Virus record (IMG/VR): IMGVR_UViG_3300017593_002040
Location: 1 to 43,466 of that record
DNA length: 43,466 nt
Direction: 5' to 3' (one strand)
Source of the DNA: a virus
In this document: positions 23,433-30,673 of the stretch, piece after piece
Position numbering within the stretch: position 1 is the first letter of the stretch
Layout: each line of letters opens with the position of its first letter
Translations under genes and position numbers: made by a program
The notes under the pieces: model-generated
Databases searched by the model: none
The model's input: only the letters and a program-made list of their open reading frames with translations
What the model was told of the DNA's origin: nothing

Positions 23433-24700
23433 GGTAAAGGTGTGATGGATAAGATACATGATGAGCTATTGCGCTTTGCTAGTGTCAATGCTAACGCTGC
23501 ATCACTGGTGCATAAAGCTAAGATTGACATCATTAAAACGCCTGACCTAGCCAATCAGATTCAGCAAAACTCGGAATCTATCCTAAAGCGTTTTGCCTTG
23601 GTTGGCATGCTCAAGGGCAACAATGGCACCGTCCTACTAGACACAGAGGAGGATTATCAAAGCAAGACCTATAACTTCTCCGGTCTGCCTGATTTGATGC
23701 AAGAGTTTTCTGTGCAGTTGGCATCTGTTGCCGACATACCTTATACGGTGCTGTTTGGTCGCTCACCTGCTGGTATGAACGCGACTGGTGAACATGACCT
23801 AAAGAACTACTACGACACAGTAGGCAGCTATCAGCGAGACTATGAGCGCCCTGTGCTTAGACGACTGATTAAAATCATAAGCAATTACTTATTACCAAAA
23901 GGCGTTGATCCTAAGCTGGTCTTTAGTCCGCTATGGCAGGTCGATGAGAAGACGCTGAGTGAGATTGAGAAAAACAATGCTGAGCGCGATGAGCGTTATA
24001 TAGAATTAGGTGTCATCACAGAGGCTCAGACTGCCAAGCAACTGGTGGAGCAAGGCACTTATACCGTAATTGATGACGCACACATCAAGCTATTAGACGG
24101 TCTTAATCTGAGTATGGGGCAAGATGATGCTTGACCAACTGACACCGCTAATACAGCAACAGAGTAAACGTAAACGAGGTCGTAAGGCGAAGGCGCGTCC
24201 TATCTATGTGTCTCGTAAGCTTGAGTTGGACTACACAAGAGCGCTACTAAGTCTCGTTAATGAAATGCACGCTGAGACAGTAACAGCATTGATGCCGCTG
24301 ATTGAGCAAACACCCAGAGTTGGTGATAGCAGACGACGGATAGCTGACAGCTTATTCAGCGACTTTAAGAGCGCGTTTAGTAGGACAGCCAACACAGTAA
24401 AAGCCAAAGTATCAGGCATTGCAGAAACATTCGCGAAAACGGTAGTTAGCAAACAGCGTGAAGTGTCAGACGGTCAGCTTACAGACATACTGCTCAAGCA
24501 GACAGGCATAGACTTTAGCGGAGTGATGGCTGACGAGGCGCTACAAGAGGCGATTGATGAGGCGGTAGCGGCTAATGTGGCGCTTATCACGTCTATACCG
24601 CAGCAGTATCTTGATAAGGTCGAACAGGCGGTCATGGCTAGCCTACAAGCTGGTACGCTTAACGCGACTTTAGCTGATGAGTTGGCTAAGATTGAGGGCG
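23428..24700 (+). repeat. Direct copy (copy C) of 21012-22284
   Basis: 1273-bp direct repeat at a constant offset of 2416 bp. One difference was found by comparing translations and local sequence (21098 G, 23514 A). Recombination between the two direct copies would restore the simple arrangement and remove 2416 bp. Confidence 0.92.
23442..24134 (+). pseudogene. 5'-truncated direct copy of the portal gene (C-terminal 230 aa)
   Basis: Resumes the portal frame after the B/C junction; an in-frame stop lies at 23418-23420, so there is no fusion to anything upstream. GTG-ATG at 23442 after AAAGG could start translation of a C-terminal portal fragment, which would also keep coupling to the intact head gene that overlaps its end. 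Differs from the intact gene by G to A at 23514 (Glu to Lys). Confidence 0.85.
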
Positions 24701-24999
24701 TAACTCGTAATAGAGCTAAGCTGATTGCAACTGATCAGTTAGGCAAGATTAACAGCCGATTATCACAGGTTAGACAGCAATCGCTGGGCATCACTCACTA
24801 CACATGGTCAACCAGTCAAGACGAGCGCGTGAGGGCTAAGCATAATAACCGCGAAGGCGACATGATAGCGTGGAATAATCCACCACCTGATGGTCATCCC
24901 GGGCAGCCCATCCGCTGTCGATGCACTGCGATACCTTACACCGATCATTTAACAGGTGGGCCAACCGCTGAAGAAGCTATGGGGTTACAGAATGAATAG
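24124..24999 (+). CDS. Head morphogenesis protein, Mu F / SPP1 gp7 type, intact copy
   Basis: 291-aa minor head protein. The C-terminal region carries ATDQLGKINSRLSQVRQ, then YTWSTSQDERVRAKHNNREG and PGQPIRCRC, the standard Mu F-like signature. These proteins bind the portal and enter the procapsid. The N-terminus is basic (KRKRGRKAKARPIY) and helical. It overlaps the truncated portal copy before it by 11 bp and the small membrane gene after it. This is the only complete copy. Confidence 0.9.
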   Translation: MMLDQLTPLIQQQSKRKRGRKAKARPIYVSRKLELDYTRALLSLVNEMHAETVTALMPLIEQTPRVGDSRRRIADSLFSDFKSAFSRTANTVKAKVSGIAETFAKTVVSKQREVSDGQLTDILLKQTGIDFSGVMADEALQEAIDEAVAANVALITSIPQQYLDKVEQAVMASLQAGTLNATLADELAKIEGVTRNRAKLIATDQLGKINSRLSQVRQQSLGITHYTWSTSQDERVRAKHNNREGDMIAWNNPPPDGHPGQPIRCRCTAIPYTDHLTGGPTAEEAMGLQNE

Positions 25000-25093
25000 G
25001 CGATCACGACTACTCAAAGCTATCGTACTGTTGATAGACATAGCATTGGTAATACACACCAAACGCAAGAAACAAAAACAAGACCGCCGCTAA
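24992..25093 (+). CDS. 33-aa putative single-pass membrane peptide
   Basis: ATG overlaps the head gene stop (GAATGAATAG), with GGGG about 8 bases upstream. The peptide is MNRRSRLLKAIVLLIDIALV followed by a very basic tail (KRKKQKQDRR). Hydrophobic residues 8-21 are flanked by positive charges on both sides. The stop codon lies in the stem-loop of the next terminator. It may be a real micro-protein or chance; there is no homology to cite. Confidence 0.4.
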   Translation: MNRRSRLLKAIVLLIDIALVIHTKRKKQKQDRR

Positions 25094-25105
25094 GGGCGGT
25101 TTTTT
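25083..25105 (+). terminator. Intrinsic terminator after the head gene
   Basis: ACCGCC / GGCGGT stem with a GCTAAG loop followed by TTTTTT; it overlaps the end of the 33-aa gene. Confidence 0.8.
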
Positions 25106-25119
25106 AATGGGCGGAATTT

Positions 25120-26292
25120 ATGAAAATACGCATTAATCAGGTCATTGACCTAAAGCCGACAACGCGCATACGCACACCGCAAGGGTTTTTAATCTGTAAA
25201 GATGCAAGACTTGCTAAACCAGTGGTCAAAGAGTATTACGCAGGTGAGCTGGGTATAGTCGATGGGTTTGAGCCGACCGACATTATCAACATTTACACCT
25301 CTCCTGATGTGCTATTTAGTGCGCCGGTTATCGATGGCTATAACGGATCAGATACGGTAATGATGCACCCAAAGGGCAATCAACTTACCAGTGATAACTA
25401 TAAGGACCATGTGATCGGCACTGCTAAAAATGTACGCGCTGAGAACGGCTATCTGGTCGCTGACTTAACTATCAAAGACAAGTGGGCGATTGAGGCAATT
25501 GAGTTTGACGACATTAAACAAATCTCTTTAGGTTATGCCGCTGAGCTAGATATGACAGCAGGTACGACTGAGACAGGGCAAGAATACCACGGGCAATGGG
25601 TAGGTATGGTTGCTGACCACGTTGCGGTTGTGCGTGAGGGCAGGTGCGGTGATGACTGCAAAATAGGCGATAGACAAACTGTAATTAAATCAGAGGTAAA
25701 GAGCATGAAAGTTAAAATCGGAAATCTTGAGTTTGATGTGGGCGATAACAGCACACTGGCTCAAGCAATTAACGCACAAAGCCAAGAGCTTGAAGCTATC
25801 AAAGGCGGTGAGCTTAAAGTGGGCGATCAGAAGTTTAGCTTGTCTGAGTTGACAGCGACACAAGCAACCATTGATAAGTTGGTAGGTGATAACAAAGCGC
25901 TATCAGATACCAATAAAGAGCTGACCGAAAAGCAGGTTACACCTGAGCAGGTTGAAGCTTTAGTGGCTGACCGTGTGGCTACTATCAGTAGCGCCAAAAA
26001 GATAGACGATACGTTTGTCACGGACGGTAAGTCGGTCGAGCAAATCAAACGCGAAGTCGTTGCATCTAAAGCGGATAACGTACTGGTCAAGTCTATTATT
26101 GGTGACAGCGTGGCTGATGCTGAACAAGTCATGATTGATGCTACGTTCAAAGCACTGTTAGCTACCGCTGACAGCAAGCCGCCTGTAAATGCTGCTGATG
26201 CTGCGCTGAATGGACTAAACAATCCAAACGTGGGTGATTCTGATAAAGACAAGCCTTTTGATAAATCTAATATGTGGAAAGGGGATAAATAA
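25120..26292 (+). CDS. DUF2213 prohead protease/scaffold-like protein
   Basis: 390-aa protein of the DUF2213 family found between Mu F-like and capsid genes. The N-terminal 170 residues look like the conserved part (TPQGFLICKDARLAKP, then PVIDGYNGSD, QISLGYAAEL, GMVADHVAVVREGRCG), which resembles a protease fold in layout: a His in HVAVV and a small conserved loop. The C-terminal 200 residues are helical and acidic like a scaffold (ELEAIKGGEL, then TQATIDKLVGDNKALSDTNKELTEKQ). It probably acts as fused protease and scaffold. The ribosome site is within GGGCGGAATTT. The stop overlaps the next ATG (TAATG). Confidence 0.8.
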   Translation: MKIRINQVIDLKPTTRIRTPQGFLICKDARLAKPVVKEYYAGELGIVDGFEPTDIINIYTSPDVLFSAPVIDGYNGSDTVMMHPKGNQLTSDNYKDHVIGTAKNVRAENGYLVADLTIKDKWAIEAIEFDDIKQISLGYAAELDMTAGTTETGQEYHGQWVGMVADHVAVVREGRCGDDCKIGDRQTVIKSEVKSMKVKIGNLEFDVGDNSTLAQAINAQSQELEAIKGGELKVGDQKFSLSELTATQATIDKLVGDNKALSDTNKELTEKQVTPEQVEALVADRVATISSAKKIDDTFVTDGKSVEQIKREVVASKADNVLVKSIIGDSVADAEQVMIDATFKALLATADSKPPVNAADAALNGLNNPNVGDSDKDKPFDKSNMWKGDK

Positions 26293-26747
26293 TGACACCA
26301 TTACTAAAAGGCGATGATGCTATTGCGGTAGCTGGTATGCGCGTCAAGTCTGCGCCTGAAGAAGTTTTAAGTCTGCCATTAATGGTTGACCCTGCTTATC
26401 CAGTCAAAGACGGCTCAGTGATTTACCTGACCGACGACAAGAAAGGCTGCACCACCACACAAAATACGGCTGCTGGTTATGTCGGTATTGTTGTACTGCA
26501 TAACGTTGGCAAGTCTGGTCACGCAGACGGCACAGACAGCTACCTAAAAGGCGATGTGGTGCCGGTTATGGTCAAAGGTAAGCTATGGTCACCGGTTGCA
26601 ACTGCTATTACTGATCTATCGGCTGTTATCGGTGCCAATACATCAGGCGTGATTAGCACTACTGGCACAGCAATCAACGGCCTACGCTATGGCGGCACAT
26701 CAGTTGGCAGCCAAAATCTAACAATCATTGAGCTTTTGGGAGTTTAA
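26292..26747 (+). CDS. Head decoration / structural cement protein
   Basis: 151-aa beta-rich protein directly before the major capsid gene, the usual place for decoration proteins in phages with a DUF2213 / DUF2184 head module. It contains KDGSVIYLTDDKKGC, AAGYVGIVVLHNVGK, LKGDVVPVMVKGKLWSPV and a Gly/Ser/Thr-rich end. Such proteins bind the outside of the capsid and stabilise it. Assignment is mainly from position and composition. Confidence 0.6.
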   Translation: MTPLLKGDDAIAVAGMRVKSAPEEVLSLPLMVDPAYPVKDGSVIYLTDDKKGCTTTQNTAAGYVGIVVLHNVGKSGHADGTDSYLKGDVVPVMVKGKLWSPVATAITDLSAVIGANTSGVISTTGTAINGLRYGGTSVGSQNLTIIELLGV

Positions 26748-26748
26748 G

Positions 26749-27747
26749 ATGACAAAACAGCAAAAATTACAGCTAATGAAGTTGCGTTTGCAGCCAGTAG
26801 CTGACCATATCCGAGCCAGTCAGAATGTCGGTGACGCCTTCAATCTTGACGCACTAGCTCAGCTTATGGTGCAGGTCGAGAGTATTAACGGTATGACACC
26901 GCAGATGGCTGAGTTGATGGAGTATGCAAAATATATTCCAGTCAATAACAACATTAATGCAGTCATGGGTACATCACACACACTAGCCCGTAAGCAGGGG
27001 GTGGGTGAAGGTAAGGCGTATAGCGGCACTGGCATGGATATTCCGCTTGCCGAAACCTTGTACGATAAAGTCTCACTCGAAACCAAAATGGGTACAGTGG
27101 GCTATCAATACTCAATCGCTGAAATTGCAACCGCAATGGCAATGGGTATCACGCTTGAAGCCGACAAGATTGCCGCCGCACGCATGGCTTTTGAGCGTCA
27201 CATGAGTCGCGTTGCATGGAATGGTGAGGCTAGCACTGGTCTTAAAGGTTTTTATAACCAGGATGGCGTGGCTGTAACGACTCGGACAATCGACTTTGCA
27301 ACTGCATCCGTGAAAGACGTATTAGATGTTTTTAATACGATTATTTACGATGATGCTGATGCGTCAGAATTTGATAGCGACGTAGCGATTAACACTGTTA
27401 TCTTACCAACGTCAGTGGCTCGCACCTTGGCAGGTCGTACAGTGTCCAGTACCAATGAGACTCCACTAATTAAGTACATCCGCGAGAACAACGAAGCTGC
27501 GCTCGAAGGCCGTGACATCAATATCACCGCTAACCGCCGTGGTAATGGCGTGGGTGAGTCTGGCTCAGATCGTATCGCGTCGTACAACCGCGACCCGAAC
27601 AGCATTGAGATGCGTATTCCGCAAGAGCTGCAATTCTTGACCGCACAACCTAAAGGTTTGGATGTGTTTGTGCCAGGCTCTTACATCTACCAAGGCGTAT
27701 GGCTAAAACGTGTTGACAGTATGCGTTACTACGACACTGCTAAATAA
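26749..27747 (+). CDS. Major capsid protein (DUF2184-like)
   Basis: 332-aa HK97-fold capsid candidate resembling the DUF2184 family. Recognisable parts are YAKYIPVNNNINAVMGTSHT, YSIAEIATAMAMGITLEADK, VAWNGEASTGLKGFYNQDGV and the C-terminal ELQFLTAQPKGLDVFVPGSY with YQGVWLKRVDSMRYYD. The ATG at 26749 follows GGGAG by 8 bases; a TTG further upstream is unlikely. It is followed by a terminator, as is usual for a highly expressed capsid gene. Confidence 0.88.
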   Translation: MTKQQKLQLMKLRLQPVADHIRASQNVGDAFNLDALAQLMVQVESINGMTPQMAELMEYAKYIPVNNNINAVMGTSHTLARKQGVGEGKAYSGTGMDIPLAETLYDKVSLETKMGTVGYQYSIAEIATAMAMGITLEADKIAAARMAFERHMSRVAWNGEASTGLKGFYNQDGVAVTTRTIDFATASVKDVLDVFNTIIYDDADASEFDSDVAINTVILPTSVARTLAGRTVSSTNETPLIKYIRENNEAALEGRDINITANRRGNGVGESGSDRIASYNRDPNSIEMRIPQELQFLTAQPKGLDVFVPGSYIYQGVWLKRVDSMRYYDTAK

Positions 27748-27762
27748 ATAAAACCAATAATC

Positions 27763-27785
27763 AGGCGCTCAATGGGCGCTTTTTT
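27763..27785 (+). terminator. Intrinsic terminator after the capsid gene, with downstream CTAAAAT
   Basis: AGGCGC / GCGCTT stem over a short loop followed by TTTTTT (27780-27785), then ATTGCCTAAAATT, the motif shared with later terminators. Confidence 0.75.
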
Positions 27786-27814
27786 ATTGCCTAAAATTAA
27801 TCGCGGAGAAGATC

Positions 27815-28132
27815 ATGAAATACAAATATCAAGGTAAAAACAGCTCAATGCGTGTTGCAGGCATCATGTTTATTAAAGGTGCTGAGACTGAGATTACAGC
27901 CGATCAAGACAAGGTGCTTAAAGCGGACCGTTTTGGCAAAGCGTTTTTGGACAACGGCACGTTGGTCGAAACTAAGACTGATGCCGATACCGCGCCTGAT
28001 ACAAAGCCTGTCGATAAGATGACGGTCAAAGAACTTGAAGCGTACATCACTGATAATGGCGGGGAGTTTGCGGACGATGACAAAAAACCTGAGCTGTTAG
28101 CTATCGCTCAGAGCATCGAAGACAGTCAGTAA
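27815..28132 (+). CDS. Head-region protein with HeH/SAP-like C-terminus
   Basis: 105-aa protein following the capsid gene. The N-terminus (YKYQGKNSSMRVAGIMFIKG) is beta-like. The C-terminal 40 residues (DKMTVKELEAYITDNGGEFA, then KPELLAIAQSIE) resemble the small HeH/SAP helix-extended-helix domain seen in head-tail connection proteins of other phages. GGAGAAGATC is the ribosome site. The role is unclear: neck accessory or nucleic-acid contact. Confidence 0.6.
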   Translation: MKYKYQGKNSSMRVAGIMFIKGAETEITADQDKVLKADRFGKAFLDNGTLVETKTDADTAPDTKPVDKMTVKELEAYITDNGGEFADDDKKPELLAIAQSIEDSQ

Positions 28133-28133
28133 T

Positions 28134-28604
28134 ATGATTATCACATCGACTGTCACTCGTGATAACGGATTGCTTGATCGGATCAGGTCGGTAGCTCGCA
28201 AAACCACAAGTAAGATTGAGGTCGGTTATTTTGGCAACGAAATGCACCGACAATCAATTACAAGTCGGTCATCTAGTCTTATAACTATCAGTCAATTAGC
28301 TACCATCCATGAGCTAGGACTGGGCGTGCCTAAGCGTGCGTTTGTAGGGCCGTCTCTAAAGCAAAACCGTGGCAAATACGTCAAGTACATTGGGCGACAG
28401 ATTACACCCATTATCAGGCGTAGGCAGACACTTAATAACGCTTGGCAGACGCTCGGCATGATTGCTGTGGCAGACATTCAGCAATACATGGTGACAGCTA
28501 GATTTACGCCACTTGCGCCAATAACCATCAAACGCAAAGGCTCAAGCAAACCACTGATTGATACGGGGCAGATGCGTCAGTCCATAACTTACAGGGTCAA
28601 ATAA
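28134..28604 (+). CDS. Neck / tail-completion protein (HK97 gp10-like)
   Basis: 156-aa protein. The end LIDTGQMRQSITYRVK together with LATIHELGLGVPKRAFVGPS is typical of HK97 gp10-like / virion morphogenesis proteins that sit at the head-tail junction. It overlaps the next gene by one base (TAATG). In most phages this gene follows the gp36-like connector; here it comes first. Confidence 0.7.
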   Translation: MIITSTVTRDNGLLDRIRSVARKTTSKIEVGYFGNEMHRQSITSRSSSLITISQLATIHELGLGVPKRAFVGPSLKQNRGKYVKYIGRQITPIIRRRQTLNNAWQTLGMIAVADIQQYMVTARFTPLAPITIKRKGSSKPLIDTGQMRQSITYRVK

Positions 28605-28972
28605 TGTATATCACTAGAGACGACTTGGTTGATCGCTTTGGTCAGCGCGAGATTGAGCGACTGGAAACTAATATCAATGATCCGCAAGCTGTGGATACCG
28701 CCATCACAGATGCTTGTGATGTCATAGATGGTTATCTTGCTGCAGCTGAAGCATTACCGCTACCCATGATACCCGCATCAGTTAAACGTGTTTGCGCGGT
28801 GCTGGTGCGTTACTACCTTTATAAAGACAAACCCACTGAGCAGGTCCGAACTGACTATGAGGACGTACTACGTTGGCTTGAGCAAGTGTCTAGCGGAAAA
28901 ATTAAGCTGATACTTGGGTTAGAGCAAGACAAGCCAGTCACAGGTTTTGTATCAGGAGCGACAGTCGTATGA
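28604..28972 (+). CDS. Head-tail connector (DUF1320, Mu gp36-like)
   Basis: 122-aa helical protein of the DUF1320 family: MYITRDDLVDRFGQREIERL, DTAITDACDVIDGYLAAAE, VKRVCAVLVRYYLYKDK and DVLRWLEQVSSGKI. This is the standard pattern of the Mu gp36 / SPP1 gp15-like adaptor that joins the portal ring. The stop overlaps the next ATG by 4 bp. Confidence 0.85.
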   Translation: MYITRDDLVDRFGQREIERLETNINDPQAVDTAITDACDVIDGYLAAAEALPLPMIPASVKRVCAVLVRYYLYKDKPTEQVRTDYEDVLRWLEQVSSGKIKLILGLEQDKPVTGFVSGATVV

Positions 28973-29409
28973 ATATCACTGATTACTTTGCGGTTGAGCC
29001 GCTAATTGTCGAGCATATCAAAACATCAATACCTGAGCTGCTGGACGTTAATACGCCTTTTAATATTGATGACATGCTGGACCACTCCAACACGGATAAG
29101 TCGGTAAGCGTCATCTACTACGGCGACCGTATGGGGGACACGTCTGGTAAGGGCAAAATCTCTAGTCAGTACCAGCAATGGCTCATTGTGCTGACAGTGC
29201 GTGATGCAGGGGCGCAGGGTGGCACTACTAACAGCATTAGAGAGTATGCCAACCCGCTGATACTTAAGCTACTCGCAGCAATGCAGGGCTATGACCCAAA
29301 AATCAAAGCATATCGACAGTTTTTACGTGCAGATTCGCCAGTCACCGCAGGTAGTGATTCAGGGTTTGCTTTTTTCCCCTTTATGTTTGAAATACAGATG
29401 TTTGTTTAG
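28969..29409 (+). CDS. Tail terminator-like protein (Mu gp37-like)
   Basis: 146-aa protein in the Mu gp37 position with matching features: an N-terminal helix, SVSVIYYGDRMGDTSGKGK, QQWLIVLTVRDAG, and a terminal FFPFMFEIQMFV strand. Such proteins cap the tail tube at the head end. Coupled to the connector gene by a 4-bp overlap and followed 11 bp later by the tail tube gene. Confidence 0.75.
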   Translation: MNITDYFAVEPLIVEHIKTSIPELLDVNTPFNIDDMLDHSNTDKSVSVIYYGDRMGDTSGKGKISSQYQQWLIVLTVRDAGAQGGTTNSIREYANPLILKLLAAMQGYDPKIKAYRQFLRADSPVTAGSDSGFAFFPFMFEIQMFV

Positions 29410-29420
29410 AGGACAACACC

Positions 29421-30170
29421 ATGAGCTATGAGTTTTTATCACTGCAAGGCGCTACCCATCTAGCGCGCAACATCGATGGTCAGGCTAAGATTTTACGAGA
29501 GCTTGGCAACCAAACGCAGCTAAAATTATCCATCGAATCGGAAAAGATGGAGAAATACGAAACCAAAACTGGCAAGCGCCAAAAAGTCTTTGAGATGACC
29601 AAGACACGCGGAGTCAATCTCGAAATGACGCTTGATGAGCAAAAGCGTGAAGATATCGCCTTGGCATTCCAAGCGCAAATGAATACCACGCAAGCCGAAG
29701 GAGTGACTGATAGCGTTATCGCTAATACGTTAGAAGTTGGCGACAAAATTAAGTTAGATGGTTTTAATCTGACTGATATCACATTGACTGACAGCGCCGA
29801 TACTCCTGCTGTACTTGGCCAGCATTATGAGGTTGATGAAAAGTACGGCACCATCAAGATGCTGAATTTAGATACACTCGTGCAGCCGATAAAAGCCAGC
29901 TATATGACGGGAGAAACCGAAACTACGGTGCTATTTAGCCTGCCTGATGATGCTGAATACTACATGCTGTTTGAAGGTATCAACTCGACCAACGATAAGC
30001 GACTGGCGCTTGAGCTATGGCGCTTTAAGCCAGAAGTGCAAAGCGAGATGGACTTTATTAATGAAGAAACTGGCGAGATTAGTATCAATGGCTCTGCGCT
30101 TGCAGACCCTAAGAAAAATAGCGACCCGAAACTAGGCGGCTTTGGCCGTATTGTTTATTTAGACAAGTAG
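29421..30170 (+). CDS. Major tail tube protein
   Basis: 249-aa protein after the tail terminator gene. The SLQGATHLARNIDG start, KTRGVNLEMTLDEQKREDIAL, and the late LEGINSTND / LALELWRFKPEVQSEMDF segment are typical of tail tube proteins of long-tailed phages. There is no sheath gene nearby, which supports a siphovirus tail. AGAGGACAACACC is the ribosome site. Confidence 0.8.
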   Translation: MSYEFLSLQGATHLARNIDGQAKILRELGNQTQLKLSIESEKMEKYETKTGKRQKVFEMTKTRGVNLEMTLDEQKREDIALAFQAQMNTTQAEGVTDSVIANTLEVGDKIKLDGFNLTDITLTDSADTPAVLGQHYEVDEKYGTIKMLNLDTLVQPIKASYMTGETETTVLFSLPDDAEYYMLFEGINSTNDKRLALELWRFKPEVQSEMDFINEETGEISINGSALADPKKNSDPKLGGFGRIVYLDK

Positions 30171-30184
30171 ACTAAGGACAACTC

Positions 30185-30607
30185 ATGGACACCAAGCTCA
30201 CTAATACACAGACAGGCGCTATTATTGAGCTTGATGACGAGTTATACCCCACTGACGAGCATGAGTGGTCGCCAGTGGTATCAAGCACTAAGTACGCATT
30301 AGACGGTACTATGATTGTCGAGCAGTCAGTAAGGCAAGCTGGTAAGCCTTACACGATGCAAGCGCCTAGCGATATGGCGTGGCTATCGCGTAGTACGGTC
30401 AATGCGCTCAAGACTGAACGTGATAAGTTAGGCGCTACTTACTGGCTTGACTATCGCGCAGATGGCCAAGTCAAACGCGTTAAAGTTATGTTTGACACGA
30501 CAGGTGACGACGCTGTAACAGCGACCCCTGCTAAAGAGTTTATTAGTCCATCACTGGACGATCCATTCATTGTGACGCTTAGATTCTTAGAGATACCGAG
30601 CACCTAA
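30185..30607 (+). CDS. Hypothetical tail protein
   Basis: 140-aa beta-rich protein between the tail tube and the giant tail gene. It begins LTNTQTGAIIELDDELYPTD and has EWSPVVSSTKYALDGTMIVE. It occupies the place where tail assembly chaperones usually lie, but no slippery sequence or overlapping second frame is present and a terminator follows. Probably a minor tail component. A clear ribosome site (AAGGA) is present. Confidence 0.6.
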   Translation: MDTKLTNTQTGAIIELDDELYPTDEHEWSPVVSSTKYALDGTMIVEQSVRQAGKPYTMQAPSDMAWLSRSTVNALKTERDKLGATYWLDYRADGQVKRVKVMFDTTGDDAVTATPAKEFISPSLDDPFIVTLRFLEIPST

Positions 30608-30623
30608 CACTGATTATTTATTT

Positions 30624-30646
30624 AGCCCTATTTTTAGGGCTTTTTT
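30624..30646 (+). terminator. Intrinsic terminator with downstream CTAAAAT
   Basis: AGCCCTA / TAGGGCT stem with a TTTT loop followed by TTTTTT, then AATGCCTAAAATTT before the next gene. Confidence 0.85.
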
Positions 30647-30673
30647 AATGCCTAAAATTTGACGGATGACGAC

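Larger units (their letters stand above)
20283..24700. repeat. Tandem inversion duplication of the terminase-end / portal / head-gene region
   Basis: Three overlapping copies. Copy A is 20283-22284 in normal order. Copy B, 22279-23432, is the exact-length (1154 bp) reverse complement of 20283-21436. Copy C, 23428-24700, repeats 21012-22284 in normal order, after which unique sequence resumes. Junction A/B has 6 bp of microhomology (AGGGCG, 22279-22284) and junction B/C has 5 bp (GCGAT, 23428-23432). The net gain is 2416 bp. By translation, copies A and B are identical and copy C differs at one residue. The pattern is that of a tandem inversion duplication from template switching; a library amplification or assembly chimera would look the same. 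Confidence 0.93.

Noticed and set aside
23276-23554. 92-codon minus-strand reading frame across the B/C junction
   Set aside because: Only the 3' part (to 23432) is terminase; the rest is antisense of the portal fragment, so it is not a gene.
20283-24700. Insertion sequence or transposon as the cause of the inverted repeats
   Set aside because: No transposase and no terminal repeats or target duplications; the arms are phage genes themselves.
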